45,785 nt of DNA from Candidatus Symbiopectobacterium sp. 'North America'. Its GTDB lineage: Bacteria; Pseudomonadota; Gammaproteobacteria; Enterobacterales; Enterobacteriaceae. A program made the position numbers and the translations under genes. The stretch's first letter is position 1. Each line of letters begins with the position of its first letter. The stretch spans positions 1 through 45,785 of the forward strand of contig NZ_PEHF01000091.1 of the NCBI RefSeq assembly GCF_015762685.1, written 5' to 3'. The notes beneath the pieces were generated by a model, which did no database searches, was not told the origin of the DNA, and saw only the letters and a program-made list of their open reading frames with translations. Positions 10,186 through 21,418 of the stretch are shown piece after piece.

Positions 10186-11688
10186 ATGCTTCAATCAGCC
10201 TCTTTGGCCGATCGTATTACACACCTCAGCCAAGCCCTTGAACACGGCCTGTATGAACGTCAGCACGCTATTCGCCTGTGCCTGCTCGCCGCGCTCAGCG
10301 GCGAAAGCGTGTTTTTGCTGGGGCCGCTGGGCATCGCCAAGAGCATGATCGCGCGTCGCCTGAAGTTCGCGTTTCGTGACGCCCGCGCTTTCGAATACCT
10401 GATGACACGCTTCTCTACCCCGGAAGAGGTGTTTGGCCCGCTGTCGATTCAGGCGCTAAAAGATGAAGGGCGTTATCAGCGTCTTACCGGCGGCTACTTG
10501 CCGGAGGCAGAAATCGTTTTTCTGGATGAAATCTGGAAAGCCGGCCCGGCCATTCTCAATACCCTGCTGACAGCCATCAATGAGCGGCGCTTTCGCAACG
10601 GCAGCCATGAAGAAACCATCCCCATGCGGCTGCTGGTAACGGCCTCCAATGAACTGCCTGAATCAGACAGCAGCTTAGAAGCACTCTATGACCGCATGCT
10701 TATTCGCCAGTGGCTGGATAAAGTGCAAGAAAAACAAAACTTCCGTGCATTTTTGACGCACACCGGTAGCGATCGCGACAACCCAGTGCCGCTGTCACTG
10801 AGCGTCAGTGACGAAGAGTACCAGTCATGGCAAAGCGCCATCGATCGCATCGCCTTGCCGGATGCCTGCTTTGAACTGATTTACGCACTGCGCCAACAGT
10901 TGAATACCACCGACAACGCGCCGTACGTTTCCGATCGACGCTGGAAGAAAGCGCTGCGACTGCTGCAAGCCTGTGCGTTTTTCTCTGGCCGTGAAAGCAT
11001 TGTTCCGCTTGATATCATCTTGCTGAAAGATTGCCTGTGGCATGACAGGGATTCACAAACGCTGGTGGAACAGCACACCGAGCAGCTCATCACCGCACAC
11101 GCCTATCAGCAACAGGCACTGCTGTTCCGCTTGCAGCAGTTAAACGTGAAACGGCAGCAATATCAGCAGCAAGAAAGCGAGTTGCAGGCTATCACTGTCG
11201 AAAAACAGGGGGCATTCCTCAGCCGTAAAGCCCTCTACCTGCTGCCAGACGCCCTGAGTAAAGAGACGCTAACCGTGGTGTTGCAGCGCCCGCTGGTACT
11301 GAATAATATTGATGTGACACATATTGTGTTAGAAAAAAACGCCTTGCAGTCATGGCTGCAAAAAGGCGGAGAAGGCGAAATCAGGGGAAAACTCAACGGC
11401 ATCGGGTTTACCCAGCACCTCGACATGTACGTGGATGACCACCTTCATCTTGCGGTGCGCGATATCAGCCTACAGACCACTATTCTTTCTTTACCTGAAA
11501 AACGAGACTGTACCTTACCGACAGAACTTACTGATGAATATGAGAAATTACGTCAACAACTGCGCGAGCAGCAACGTCTGTTTCACCACCATCAGCCGTG
11601 TTTGTTCATCCCTGCTGACTGGCTGGCAAAAATAGAAGATAGCCTGCAACAGGTCGACGAACAGATACAGCTCTCGTTACAGGATTGA
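10186..11688 (+). CDS. ravA: MoxR-family AAA+ ATPase RavA
   Basis: A MoxR-type AAA+ ATPase that in E. coli forms a hexamer, binds the lysine decarboxylase LdcI, and works with the VWA protein ViaA. Visible motifs are Walker A ([12 protein letters not shown]), Walker B ([13 protein letters not shown]), sensor 1 ([11 protein letters not shown]) and the arginine-rich LYDRMLIR region. A C-terminal LARA-type discoidal domain and helical tail follow. The ATG at 10186 is preferred over an upstream TTG at 10156 because it aligns with the E. coli start (both have about 24 residues before HAIRL). In Walker A the usual GPPG reads GPLG. It overlaps no gene and ends 4 bp before viaA, whose frame is interrupted. 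Confidence 0.93.
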   Translation: MLQSASLADRITHLSQALEHGLYERQHAIRLCLLAALSGESVFLLGPLGIAKSMIARRLKFAFRDARAFEYLMTRFSTPEEVFGPLSIQALKDEGRYQRLTGGYLPEAEIVFLDEIWKAGPAILNTLLTAINERRFRNGSHEETIPMRLLVTASNELPESDSSLEALYDRMLIRQWLDKVQEKQNFRAFLTHTGSDRDNPVPLSLSVSDEEYQSWQSAIDRIALPDACFELIYALRQQLNTTDNAPYVSDRRWKKALRLLQACAFFSGRESIVPLDIILLKDCLWHDRDSQTLVEQHTEQLITAHAYQQQALLFRLQQLNVKRQQYQQQESELQAITVEKQGAFLSRKALYLLPDALSKETLTVVLQRPLVLNNIDVTHIVLEKNALQSWLQKGGEGEIRGKLNGIGFTQHLDMYVDDHLHLAVRDISLQTTILSLPEKRDCTLPTELTDEYEKLRQQLREQQRLFHHHQPCLFIPADWLAKIEDSLQQVDEQIQLSLQD

Positions 11689-11692
11689 TCAA

Positions 11693-13153
11693 ATGTTGAC
11701 GTTGGAATCGCTGGAAATGCTGTTGTCCATTGACGAAAACGAGCTCTTGGACGACCTGGTTCTCGCGCTGTTGGCGACGCCGCAGCTTGCGGCCTTTCTT
11801 GAACAGCACCGGAGAATGAAAGCGGCGCTGCTGCACGATCTGCCCGAATGGAAAGCGTCACTCAAACAGCGCCTGCGTGCAACCGTGGCACCCGCCGATC
11901 TGGAGCGGGAATTTACCTGCTATCAAAATACCCAGACCATCGACAATCTGACCTTTCAGTCACGTATTCCCCGTATCGTTGATACGCTACAAACGGTGGA
12001 CTCGCCTTTTCTTTCTCAGGCCAACAAGCTGATCGCTCAGACAGAACCGACGCTTGGGCAGCGGTTTAGCAACGCCTTCCACGCTTTGTTCTTGCAGCGC
12101 TGGAAAATGAGCCTCTCTTTGCAAACGGTCTCCTTGCACCATCAATTGATGGAGGCAGAAAAAGAGATCCTGCTCGATGAATTACAGCAGCGGCTAACGC
12201 TGACCGGCAAACTGGAAGCCGTTCTGGCGGAGAACTAGACAGCCGCCGGACGATTATGGGATCTCAGCGCGGGAAAATTGATAAAAACCGAGCAGCAAAC
12301 CCTGATTAACTTCTGCGACTTTCTACAAAAGCAGCCTTCATTGCAGCGCCTGGCCGAGCGTTTAGGTCGCAGCCGGGAGACCAAATCCATTCTCTCCACT
12401 GAAGCACCGCGCGAAGCGTTCCGCGTGATGGTTCGTGAACCGGATACGGTGCCAGAGCAAGTGGATGGCATCCATCAAAGCGATGATATTCTGCACCTGC
12501 TCCCCGCCGAATTGGCCGACATGAGCATCAAAGAGCTGGAATATGAATTCTATCGTCGCTTGTTGGAACGGCGGTTGTTGACCTATCGGTTACAGGGGGA
12601 AAGCTTGCACGAAAAGGTAATAGAGTGCCCGGTTTCACATCAGCAAAACGAACAGCAGCCCAGAGGCCCTTTTATTGTTTGTGTAGATACTTCAGGGTCG
12701 ATGGGCGGTTTCAATGAACGCTGCGCCAAAGCCTTCTGCCTGGCACTCATGCGCATCGCCCTTGCCGATAATCGCCGCTGCTACATTATGCTGTTTGCCA
12801 CCGACATCGTGCGCTACGAGCTGACTGCCGTCACCGGTATCGAACAGGCCACGCGCTTTCTTGGTCAATCATTTCGTGGCGGCACCGATATGGCAGCCTG
12901 TATGTCAGCGCTGCTGGACAAACTGGAAGATGATGTGTGGCACGATGCCGATGCGGTTATGATTTCTGATTTTATCGCACAGCGCTTGTCTGAAGAGACA
13001 GTGCAACGCGTGCGGCAACGACATCACCATCGTTTTCATGCCGTTGCGATGTCACAGCATGGAAAAACCAGCATCCTGCACATTTTCGACCATATCTGGC
13101 ACGTGGATACCGGGTTAAAAGGACGTTTACTGCGGCGATTGCGCCACGCCTGA
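11693..13153 (+). pseudogene. viaA: VWA-domain protein ViaA, interrupted by an in-frame amber codon
   Basis: ViaA is the von Willebrand factor A partner of RavA, and the pair is linked to respiratory complexes and aminoglycoside sensitivity in E. coli. A single TAG at 12236-12238 splits an otherwise continuous frame after LEAVLAEN. E. coli continues here with [10 protein letters not shown], and this sequence continues [12 protein letters not shown] in the same frame. The C-terminal half retains the MIDAS motif DTSGSMGG, the second site FRGGTD and the third site SDFIAQ. Without suppression, the product would be a 181-residue N-terminal fragment lacking the VWA domain. The downstream part could be made only by internal initiation or readthrough. 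Confidence 0.9.
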
Positions 13154-13173
13154 GCGTAGCGCTTCTACAGCAA

Positions 13174-14143
13174 TTACAGCAATGCAGGCACGGATTCTCT
13201 GACCGGCTGTGGCCATACACCGCACTGCACCTGACCAATGTGCGCCAGTTGCAGTAGCAGCACCGCCACCAATGGTTTGCGGCATGTCACCACGCATCAG
13301 CGCCTGATGCCACTCCAGTGCCAGACGATCGACATCCCCCGTCAGCGTCAATTGACGTTGGAGCGCCTCAGCATCGACACAAATCCCCATGGAAGAGAGC
13401 TCGAAAGCATCGTTTAACGCCGGGTTCCACACCAGGATATCATCGTTCAACCCTTTCAGACCCTGTTCACCCGCTGACGACCAGTCATCATAATCCGGCG
13501 CACGCACATCATGACGCTCACCGTGAGACAATGCCCCGCCAATGCCTATTAGGAGTACGGCACCCAGCTCTTTGGCGATGGCACGTTCGCGCCCTTTGGA
13601 ATCCAGTTCAGGATAACGCTTGAGCAGCGTATCGCTGTAAACAAAATGAATGGTTTCCGGCAGGAAAGGGGCCAGACCAAACTTGCTGCTAACCTCGGCT
13701 TCGGTGCTTTTTATTGCCTGATAAATATTGTTAACGGTGGATTTCAAATAACCGATGGAACGCTCGCCATCCCCCATTACGCGTTCCCAATCCCACTGAT
13801 CGACATAAACAGAGTGGATCGGGCTCAAGCGATCTTCATCCGGGCGCAGTGCCTTCATGTGGGTATAGATCCCTTCCCCGGCGCTAAAATCATAGTCACC
13901 CAAGGTTTTACGCTTCCATTTCGCCAGGGAGTGCACCACTTCGAACGTGGCGTCAGGCAATGCTTTCACGTGTACCTGTACCGCTTTCTCGCTGCCGGAA
14001 AGGTTATCCTGAGTACCATCGCCCACGCGGCTCAGTATCGGGGCCTGAACTTCAATCAGACCCAGTTTCTGCGCTAACTGTACGGAGAAAAAGGATTTCA
14101 CAAATGCAATTTGTTGTTGTTTTTCGATATAGCTCTTTTTCAT
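13174..14143 (-). pseudogene. asnA: Aspartate-ammonia ligase AsnA, deleted and frameshifted near the C-terminus
   Basis: AsnA makes asparagine from aspartate, ammonia and ATP and has a class II aminoacyl-tRNA-synthetase-like fold. About 290 N-terminal residues are well conserved ([56 protein letters not shown]). After MPQTIGGG the family continues with IGQSRLTMLLLQL. Here about 23 nt are missing, and the frame shifts into unrelated sequence ending at 13127. The ancestral tail ([20 protein letters not shown]) is still readable in the next frame and ends with TAA at 13174-13176. The lost segment includes the motif-3-type arginine, so activity is very unlikely. Confidence 0.9.
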
Positions 14144-14294
14144 TTACCCATGTCCGTCGTCACTGTCTATTGTGCAATTAAGCAATATAATGGCGGTGAA
14201 ACTCAATAATCCAGCAAAGAAACAGGCATCGTGGTTTTGATTCCTCATTTAACGCATGCTAAAAATGAGAAAGAGCTAAATATAAGGAAAAATT

Positions 14295-14756
14295 ATGACT
14301 GAAATTTATCAGATCGATAATCTCGATCGCGGCATTCTAAACGCTTTAATGGAAAATGCCCGCACCCCTTATGCCGAATTGGCCAAGCAGTTTTCGGTGA
14401 GCCCTGGCACCATCCACGTTCGCGTCGAAAAAATGAAGCAGGCAGGCATTATTGTCGGCACCCGGGTTGATGTCAGCCCCAAGCAACTCGGTTATGACGT
14501 GTGCTGCTTTATCGGCATCATTTTAAAAAGCGCCAAGGATTACCCCTCAGCCCTGGAGAAACTGAATAACCTGGAAGAAGTGGTAGAAGCCTACTACACC
14601 ACCGGGCATTACAGCATTTTCATCAAAGTCATGTGCCGTTCCATTGACGCACTGCAACACGTACTTATCAACAAGATCCAGACCATCGATGAAATTCAGT
14701 CCACGGAAACCCTGATCTCGCTACAGAACCCGATCATGCGGACGATCACCCCGTAA
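14295..14756 (+). CDS. asnC: Lrp/AsnC-family regulator AsnC
   Basis: The founding member of the Lrp/AsnC family. In E. coli it activates asnA in an asparagine-sensitive way and affects mnmG expression. It has an N-terminal winged helix-turn-helix (about residues 5-60, AELAKQFSVSPGTIHVRVEK) and a C-terminal ligand-binding RAM domain (about 70-150, ending SLQNPIMRTITP). The 153 residues match the E. coli protein almost throughout. It is divergent from asnA across a 151-bp gap. Its classical target asnA is broken here, so its remaining role may be autoregulation or control near oriC. Confidence 0.96.
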   Translation: MTEIYQIDNLDRGILNALMENARTPYAELAKQFSVSPGTIHVRVEKMKQAGIIVGTRVDVSPKQLGYDVCCFIGIILKSAKDYPSALEKLNNLEEVVEAYYTTGHYSIFIKVMCRSIDALQHVLINKIQTIDEIQSTETLISLQNPIMRTITP

Positions 14757-14777
14757 ACGTCAACAGGTATATCCCTA

Positions 14778-14786
14778 TTATCCACA
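14778..14786 (+). promoter_or_regulatory. DnaA box upstream of mioC
   Basis: A perfect TTATCCACA box lies 62 bp before the mioC start, the position occupied by the DnaA box of the mioC promoter in E. coli. There DnaA represses transcription that would otherwise run through mioC into oriC. Conservation of the site beside a broken mioC fits a role in origin control rather than in making MioC. Confidence 0.8.
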
Positions 14787-14847
14787 GGTAGATAACAGCT
14801 CGATCACAGCGTACAATACCGCATCTTTTATTCGGACGGGATCGAGC

Positions 14848-15271
14848 ATGGCAGACATTACGCTTATCAGCGGCAGTACGTTAGGCAGTGCGGAGTATGT
14901 GGCAGAACATCTGGCCGAGTTACTGGAACAGCAAGGCTTTTCCACTGATGTTCAGCATGGCCCGCAACTGAACGACCTCCCGCAGAGCGGAGTATGGCTA
15001 CTGGTGAGCTCAACCCACGGTGCCGGTGAATTACCGGATAACCTGCAACCGTTGTTTAAGCAGATTAGCGATCGGAAAGCGGATCTTTCGCAGGATCGGC
15101 AGCAAAGAGTACGACACCTTCTGCGGTGCGATCGTTACCGTGGATCGAATTCTTGCGGATCGTGGCGCAAAAAGGATCGGCGAGATGTTGCAGATCGACA
15201 TCACCGAGCACGATATTCCCGAGGATCCAGCAGAAATCTGGTTGGCTCCGTGGGTAGAATTACTCGATTAA
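14848..15271 (+). pseudogene. mioC: Flavodoxin-like protein MioC, frameshifted
   Basis: MioC is an FMN-binding flavodoxin-like protein reported to support biotin synthase. The N-terminal half is intact, including the phosphate-binding loop SGSTLGSAEYVAEHLAE and SSTHGAGELPDN. After RKADLS the frame continues into nonsense (QDRQQRVRH). The expected C-terminus (IGSKEYDTFCGAI, then HDIPEDPAEIWLAPWVELLD) lies one frame over. Comparison with E. coli, which has nine residues (AVRFGAIGI) at the junction, implies a deletion of about 20 nt near 15090. The residues lost belong to the central flavin-binding sheet, so the product should not fold as a flavodoxin. Confidence 0.9.
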
Positions 15272-15290
15272 GCGGTTTATTTAGCCACTT

Positions 15291-15560
15291 AATTGTGTAT
15301 AACGTTATGTATATCCGGGTGAAAACCGGTAGTTATCCCAATAACTACCGTTGTTCGTTTTTTGTCATGTGAATAACCAACTGTTTTGATCCCAAGCTAT
15401 ACGGTACAGAATAACCGATCATTCACAGCAAACGATCATCAACAATTTGTTGATCTTCATCTGGAAAAAGTACTTATCCACAAGCAGTATGGATCATAAT
15501 AATAGATCCAATAAAAAGATCTCTATATAAAAATATCTTTCTTTAACTACCGACGATCCA
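15291..15560. other. oriC: Chromosomal replication origin oriC
   Basis: The mioC-mnmG gap carries the enterobacterial origin in reverse orientation to the usual E. coli display. DnaA boxes are TGTGTATAA at 15294-15302 (minus; R4 position), TGTGAATAA at 15368-15376 (minus; R2 position), TCATTCACA at 15419-15427 (R5/M) and a perfect TTATCCACA at 15474-15482 (R1). At least eight GATC sites for Dam/SeqA lie between 15386 and 15560. The AT-rich unwinding region (about 15491-15550) contains 13-mer-like repeats such as GATCTTTTTATTG and GATCTATTATTAT on the minus strand. A near-match to the IHF consensus lies at about 15443-15455 between R5/M and R1. Confidence 0.94.
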
Positions 15561-15566
15561 ACGGGC

Positions 15567-15594
15567 TTGTCGTTTGCGTAAACTTGAGTAGAAT
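15567..15594 (+). promoter_or_regulatory. Probable mnmG (gidA) promoter
   Basis: TTGTCG (15567-15572) and TAGAAT (15589-15594), spaced by 16 bp, form a good sigma-70-like promoter at the AT-rich edge of oriC. It lies about 85 bp upstream of the mnmG start. This is the position of the gidA promoter in E. coli, whose transcription assists origin opening. Confidence 0.6.
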
Positions 15595-15677
15595 CCCCTT
15601 CCCCAAGGCAAGCAATGATCTTAGGCACACATCGTTAACCCGACTATTCTCGTTAACACCACGCGAGGTGCAGTACC

Positions 15678-17570
15678 ATGTTTTATCCAGATCCTTTTGA
15701 CGTCATCGTGATCGGCGGTGGCCATGCGGGCACAGAAGCCGCCATGGCAGCTGCACGCATGGGGCGTCAAACCCTGTTATTGACACACAATATCGATACA
15801 CTTGGACAAATGTCCTGCAATCCGGCTATTGGTGGGATCGGAAAGGGACATCTGGTTAAAGAGATCGACGCCATGGGCGGCCTGATGGCTCGCGCGGTCG
15901 ATCGGGGCGGTATTCAGTTTAGAATACTAAACAACAGTAAAGGTCCTGCCGTTCGTGCTACCCGTGCGCAGGTGGATCGCGTGCTTTATCGTCAGGCAGT
16001 ACGCACTGCGCTGGAGAACCAGCCGAACCTGACTATCTTCCAGCAGGCGGTTGACGATCTTATTGTTGAGAACGATCGTGTGGTCGGTGCTGTCACCCAA
16101 ATGGGACTGAAATTCCGCGCCAAAACGGTGGTGCTGACCGTGGGGACATTCCTTGATGGTAAAATTCACATCGGTCTGGATAACTACAGTGGTGGACGTG
16201 CTGGCGATCCGCCCTCCATACCGCTATCGCGCAGACTGCGTGAGCTGCCGTTGCGTGTCAGCCGCCTTAAAACCGGTACTCCACCGCGTATCGATGCGAG
16301 CACCATTGATTTCAGCGTGCTGGGGCAACAGCACGGTGATAACCCAATGCCGGTGTTCTCGTTCCTGGGGAACGCCAGCGAGCACCCGGCGCAGATGCCG
16401 TGTTACATTACGCACACCAATGAAAAAACCCATGAGGTGATCCGCAATAACCTGGATCGCAGCCCGATGTATGCCGGTGTGATCGAGGGGATTGGTCCGC
16501 GTTATTGTCCGTCGATCGAAGACAAGGTGATGCGCTTTGCCGATCGCAATGCGCATCAGATTTTCCTTGAACCTGAAGGGCTGACCAGTAACGAGATTTA
16601 CCCCAACGGTATTTCGACCAGCCTGCCCTTCGACGTACAGTGGCAAATCGTTCGTTCGATGCAAGGCATGGAAAACGCCAAGATCGTGCGCCCTGGCTAT
16701 GCTATCGAATACGATTCCTTCGATCCGCGCGATCTTAAACCTACGCTGGAAAGCAAATTCATCCACGGTTTGTTCTTTGCCGGACAGATAAACGGCACAA
16801 CCGGTTACGAAGAGGCCGCTGCTCAGGGCATGTTGGCTGGCTTGAACGCCGTACGTCTGGCGTTCGATCAGGACGGTTGGTTCCCGCGTCGCGATCAGGC
16901 GTATCTGGGTGTGCTGGTGGACGATCTGTGTGCGCTCGGTACCAAAGAACCCTACCGCATGTTCACCTCGCGTGCCGAATACCGCCTGATGCTGCGCGAA
17001 GACAACGCCGATCAGCGTCTCACTGAAATTGGCCGTGAACTGGGGATGGTAGACGATTATCGTTGGGCGCGCTTCAACGAGAAGCTGGAACAGATTGAGC
17101 AGGAACGCCAGCGTCTACGCGAAATTCGCGTGCATCCCCACATTGAACAGAGAGAGGCGGTGAACGCGTTGCTGAAAACGCCGCTGTCGCGAGAAGCGAC
17201 TGGTGAGGAACTGCTACGTCGCCCTGAGATGGATTACGCTACCCTGACCTCGTTACCGATGTTCTCGCCCGCGCTGACGGATGTTCAGGCGGCAGAGCAG
17301 GTTGAAATCCAGGTGAAGTATGAAGGGTACATTGCGCGTCAGCAGGACGAGATTGAAAAACAGCTGCGCAATGAGAGTACCGTGCTGCCAGCGGATCTGG
17401 ATTATGGTCAGGTGAGCGGGCTTTCCAACGAAGTGAAAGCCAAACTCAACGACCACAAACCGGGATCTATTGGTCAGGCATCGCGTATTTCGGGAATTAC
17501 CCCAGCAGCGATCTCTATTCTACTGGTTTGGCTGAAAAAACAAGGGCTGCTGCGCCACAGCGCCTCATAA
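15678..17570 (+). CDS. mnmG: tRNA uridine 5-carboxymethylaminomethyl modification enzyme MnmG (GidA)
   Basis: The FAD-dependent partner of MnmE, which installs the cmnm5 group on the wobble uridine of several tRNAs. The N-terminal dinucleotide-binding motif [19 protein letters not shown] (residues about 9-27) and GidA signatures such as [35 protein letters not shown] and [16 protein letters not shown] are present. The C-terminal helical domain that contacts MnmE ends [16 protein letters not shown]. The 630 residues are full length (E. coli 629). It is the first gene after oriC and is followed at once by rsmG. Confidence 0.98.
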   Translation: MFYPDPFDVIVIGGGHAGTEAAMAAARMGRQTLLLTHNIDTLGQMSCNPAIGGIGKGHLVKEIDAMGGLMARAVDRGGIQFRILNNSKGPAVRATRAQVDRVLYRQAVRTALENQPNLTIFQQAVDDLIVENDRVVGAVTQMGLKFRAKTVVLTVGTFLDGKIHIGLDNYSGGRAGDPPSIPLSRRLRELPLRVSRLKTGTPPRIDASTIDFSVLGQQHGDNPMPVFSFLGNASEHPAQMPCYITHTNEKTHEVIRNNLDRSPMYAGVIEGIGPRYCPSIEDKVMRFADRNAHQIFLEPEGLTSNEIYPNGISTSLPFDVQWQIVRSMQGMENAKIVRPGYAIEYDSFDPRDLKPTLESKFIHGLFFAGQINGTTGYEEAAAQGMLAGLNAVRLAFDQDGWFPRRDQAYLGVLVDDLCALGTKEPYRMFTSRAEYRLMLREDNADQRLTEIGRELGMVDDYRWARFNEKLEQIEQERQRLREIRVHPHIEQREAVNALLKTPLSREATGEELLRRPEMDYATLTSLPMFSPALTDVQAAEQVEIQVKYEGYIARQQDEIEKQLRNESTVLPADLDYGQVSGLSNEVKAKLNDHKPGSIGQASRISGITPAAISILLVWLKKQGLLRHSAS

Positions 17571-17654
17571 CCGATGCAGATAGGCGCACTGTGGTGTGCC
17601 ATTTTGTGGCTGTTCCTGGCAGCCACGTTTCATCAGATATGGAAGGATAAGCGC

Positions 17655-18275
17655 GTGAAACACAAATTAGACGCTCTGTTGCAGCGGGCTGGCATTTTGA
17701 TCAGTGAACAACAAAAAAATTCGCTAATCCAGTATGTCGAACTGCTTCACAAGTGGAACAAGGCTTATAATCTCACGTCAGTGCGCGACCCGCAGGAGAT
17801 GCTGGTACGGCATATCATGGATAGTATTGTGGTTGAGCCGCATTTGCAGGGCGATTGGTTTATCGATGTGGGAACCGGGCCGGGATTACCGGGTATTCCA
17901 CTGGCTATTGTACGCCCCTCAGCTTCATTCACTCTGCTAGATAGCCTGGGAAAACGTGTGCGTTTTCTACGTCAGGTTCAGCATGAACTCAAGTTGGATA
18001 ATGTCTTTCCGGTGCAGTCTCGGGTCGAGGAATTCACCGCTGAACCGCCTTTCGATGGCGTTATCAGCCGTGCTTTTGCCTCTTTGCTTGATATGCTTGC
18101 GTGGTGCAAACATCTGCCTGCACCGGCAAACGGACGTTTTTATGCCCTGAAAGGGGTAGTGCCGGAAGAAGAATTAACCGCATTACCTACATCGATAGCG
18201 GTAGAGCGCATTGTACGTTTATCGGTACCTGAATTGGACGGTGAACGCCATTTGGTGATTCTTAAAGCAAACTAA
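17655..18275 (+). CDS. rsmG: 16S rRNA (guanine-527-N7)-methyltransferase RsmG (GidB)
   Basis: An S-adenosylmethionine-dependent methyltransferase that makes m7G527 in 16S rRNA. Its loss causes low-level streptomycin resistance in related bacteria. The SAM-binding motif is seen in [17 protein letters not shown], with further conserved segments [14 protein letters not shown] and VISRAFASL. The GTG at 17655 is chosen because a good ribosome-binding site (GGAAGGA, 17641-17647) precedes it and the resulting 206 residues match E. coli (207). The open frame extends upstream to 17574, but that extension has no counterpart in the family. Confidence 0.95.
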   Translation: MKHKLDALLQRAGILISEQQKNSLIQYVELLHKWNKAYNLTSVRDPQEMLVRHIMDSIVVEPHLQGDWFIDVGTGPGLPGIPLAIVRPSASFTLLDSLGKRVRFLRQVQHELKLDNVFPVQSRVEEFTAEPPFDGVISRAFASLLDMLAWCKHLPAPANGRFYALKGVVPEEELTALPTSIAVERIVRLSVPELDGERHLVILKAN

Positions 18276-18892
18276 TTTTGCGTTTTATCAAATAAATTAT
18301 AACTAATTGTATCAGAGAGACCTTTTAATCCCGAAGGGTATTATTTGAGAAAAAATGGACACCCGATCACCATTTTTTACAAAACCTGGCAGCCTTGCAC
18401 ACTATTTGTTTCTCTTCGAATAGTAACCTAAGAAATTAATTGCCGTTGTAGATTGCAGATGAAAAATCCAGATGTTAAAGACATAAAAAATAATGTTAAT
18501 GATGTCAATACGCAGTGCACGGGATGTTTTCGGGGCGTTTTAAAAAGAGTCGTTATTTAACTATTTGAATTTAATTAAGATAAATAGCTATTTTTGCTAA
18601 AGACTTAAAAAAATCAGATCTGATATAAAGCCTATATGTCATTTTTATGTGATTGATATCACATATTATCGGGTTATTGAAAGGCTTACGGGCCGCGGTT
18701 GCCGCCTGGATTGTTAGTAAAAATAGGGCTTGAATAAGAGATTTAAATTATTGTTCACCTTTTTGCTACTTATCGATTGAATTCGCAGGCGTGAACCGTA
18801 TAATTTGCTCGTTTTTTGCCGCTTGACTCGATGGAATAAAGGCAGTTTTATACGTCAGTCAGCCTCTGGAACAGGAATGAAGAGCAAAACGC
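18276..18892. other. AT-rich region between rsmG and the atp operon
   Basis: This 617-bp stretch should contain the atp operon promoters. It is markedly AT-rich from about 18420 to 18660 and has no coding frame I can support. The only clear site is a palindromic CRP-type motif at 18648-18663. I see no terminator for rsmG with a long stem, and no RNA gene. Confidence 0.5.
18648..18663. promoter_or_regulatory. CRP-type palindrome upstream of the atp operon
   Basis: TGTGATTGATATCACA has both half-sites TGTGA and TCACA with the correct 6-bp spacer, so it is a full match to the CRP core. It lies about 230 bp upstream of the ancestral atpI start. Control of ATP synthase by CRP from this site is an inference. 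The site could instead serve a promoter of an unseen transcript. Confidence 0.55.
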
Positions 18893-20067
<1,175 letters not shown>

Positions 20068-20099
20068 TTTTTCTTTCAACACAATAACGTTCTAACTGA

Positions 20100-20357
<258 letters not shown>

Positions 20358-20417
20358 CCCGGTAACACCGGTTAGGTATTTAACATCAATTATTTAACTT
20401 AAAAGAGGCATTGTGCT

Positions 20418-20888
20418 GTGAATATTAATGCAACAATCCTCGGCCAAGCCATTGCGTTCGTCCTGTTTGTCTGGTTTTGCATGAAGTTTGTATGGCCGCC
20501 GTTAATAGCTGCCATCGAGAAGCGTCAGAAAGAGATTGCTGACGGTTTGGCTTCTGCGGAACGTGCCAAAAAAGATTTGAACTTAGCTCAGGCCAATGCC
20601 ACCGATCAGCTGAAAAAAGCCAAAGCGGAAGCTCAGGTGATCGTCGAGCAAGCCAATAAATGTCGTGCTCAGATCCTGGATGAGGCCAAAGCGGAAGCAG
20701 AAGCTGAACGTAGCAAAATCGTGGCGCAGGCGCAGGCTGAAATTGAAGCCGAACGTAAACGTACTCGTGAAGAGCTGCGTAAACAGGTTGCCATGCTGGC
20801 GATTACCGGTGCCGAGAAGATTATTGAACGTTCCGTGGATGAAGCTGCTAACAGCGACATCGTTGATAAACTGGTCGCTGAACTGTAA
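20418..20888 (+). CDS. atpF: ATP synthase Fo subunit b (AtpF)
   Basis: The peripheral stalk subunit, with one N-terminal membrane helix (residues about 1-28) followed by a long charged alpha-helical coiled coil that dimerises and holds delta. A GTG start at 20418 follows AAGAGGCA and gives [17 protein letters not shown], matching relatives. The 156 residues equal E. coli. A cysteine replaces an arginine in the [13 protein letters not shown] region, which is unusual but not obviously harmful. Confidence 0.97.
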   Translation: MNINATILGQAIAFVLFVWFCMKFVWPPLIAAIEKRQKEIADGLASAERAKKDLNLAQANATDQLKKAKAEAQVIVEQANKCRAQILDEAKAEAEAERSKIVAQAQAEIEAERKRTREELRKQVAMLAITGAEKIIERSVDEAANSDIVDKLVAEL

Positions 20889-20902
20889 GGAGGGAGGGGC
20901 CG

Positions 20903-21406
20903 ATGTCTGAATTTGTCACGGTAGCTCGCCCCTACGCCAAAGCAGCTTTTGACTTTGCGGTTGAACATCAGGCCGTTGAACGCTGGCAGAACATGCTGGC
21001 GTTTGCCGCTCTGCTGTCCGGTGCTATGGCACCGAATCTGCTGGCGAGCACTTTCATTGACGTGTGTGGCGATCAGCTGGATGAGTCCGGCCAGAACCTG
21101 ATTAAGGTGATGGCGGAAAATGGGCGTTTACTGGTGCTTCCTGAAGTTCTGGAACAGTTTGCGCAACTCCGCGCCGCGCAGGAGTCGACGGTTGACGTCG
21201 AAGTCACCTCCGCGAGTGCACTGAGTGAACCGCAGCTGGACAAGATTACTTCCGCCATGGAAAAACGCCTGTCACGCAAAGTGAAGCTGAATTGCAAAAT
21301 TGATAAGTCTGTTGTCGCAGGCGTGGTGATCTGCGCGGGCGATATGGTGATAGATGGCAGCATTCGCGGCCGTCTGGAACGCCTAGCAGACGTCTTGCAG
21401 TCTTAA
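20903..21406 (+). CDS. atpH: ATP synthase F1 subunit delta (AtpH), with a short internal deletion
   Basis: Delta links the top of F1 to the b-subunit stalk. The start [20 protein letters not shown] and the C-terminus [13 protein letters not shown] are conserved. The protein has 167 residues against 177 in E. coli. The loss is in frame: [14 protein letters not shown] appears where E. coli has [20 protein letters not shown], so ten residues are absent near position 37. This falls within the N-terminal helical bundle that binds the alpha subunit N-termini. The frame is otherwise intact and the operon around it looks functional, so the shortened subunit presumably still works. Confidence 0.95.
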   Translation: MSEFVTVARPYAKAAFDFAVEHQAVERWQNMLAFAALLSGAMAPNLLASTFIDVCGDQLDESGQNLIKVMAENGRLLVLPEVLEQFAQLRAAQESTVDVEVTSASALSEPQLDKITSAMEKRLSRKVKLNCKIDKSVVAGVVICAGDMVIDGSIRGRLERLADVLQS

Positions 21407-21418
21407 GGGGACTGGAGC

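Noticed and set aside
12236..12238. Amber codon in viaA read as pyrrolysine or programmed readthrough
   Set aside because: No relative uses such recoding in viaA, and neighbouring genes show ordinary decay. A plain nonsense mutation is simpler.
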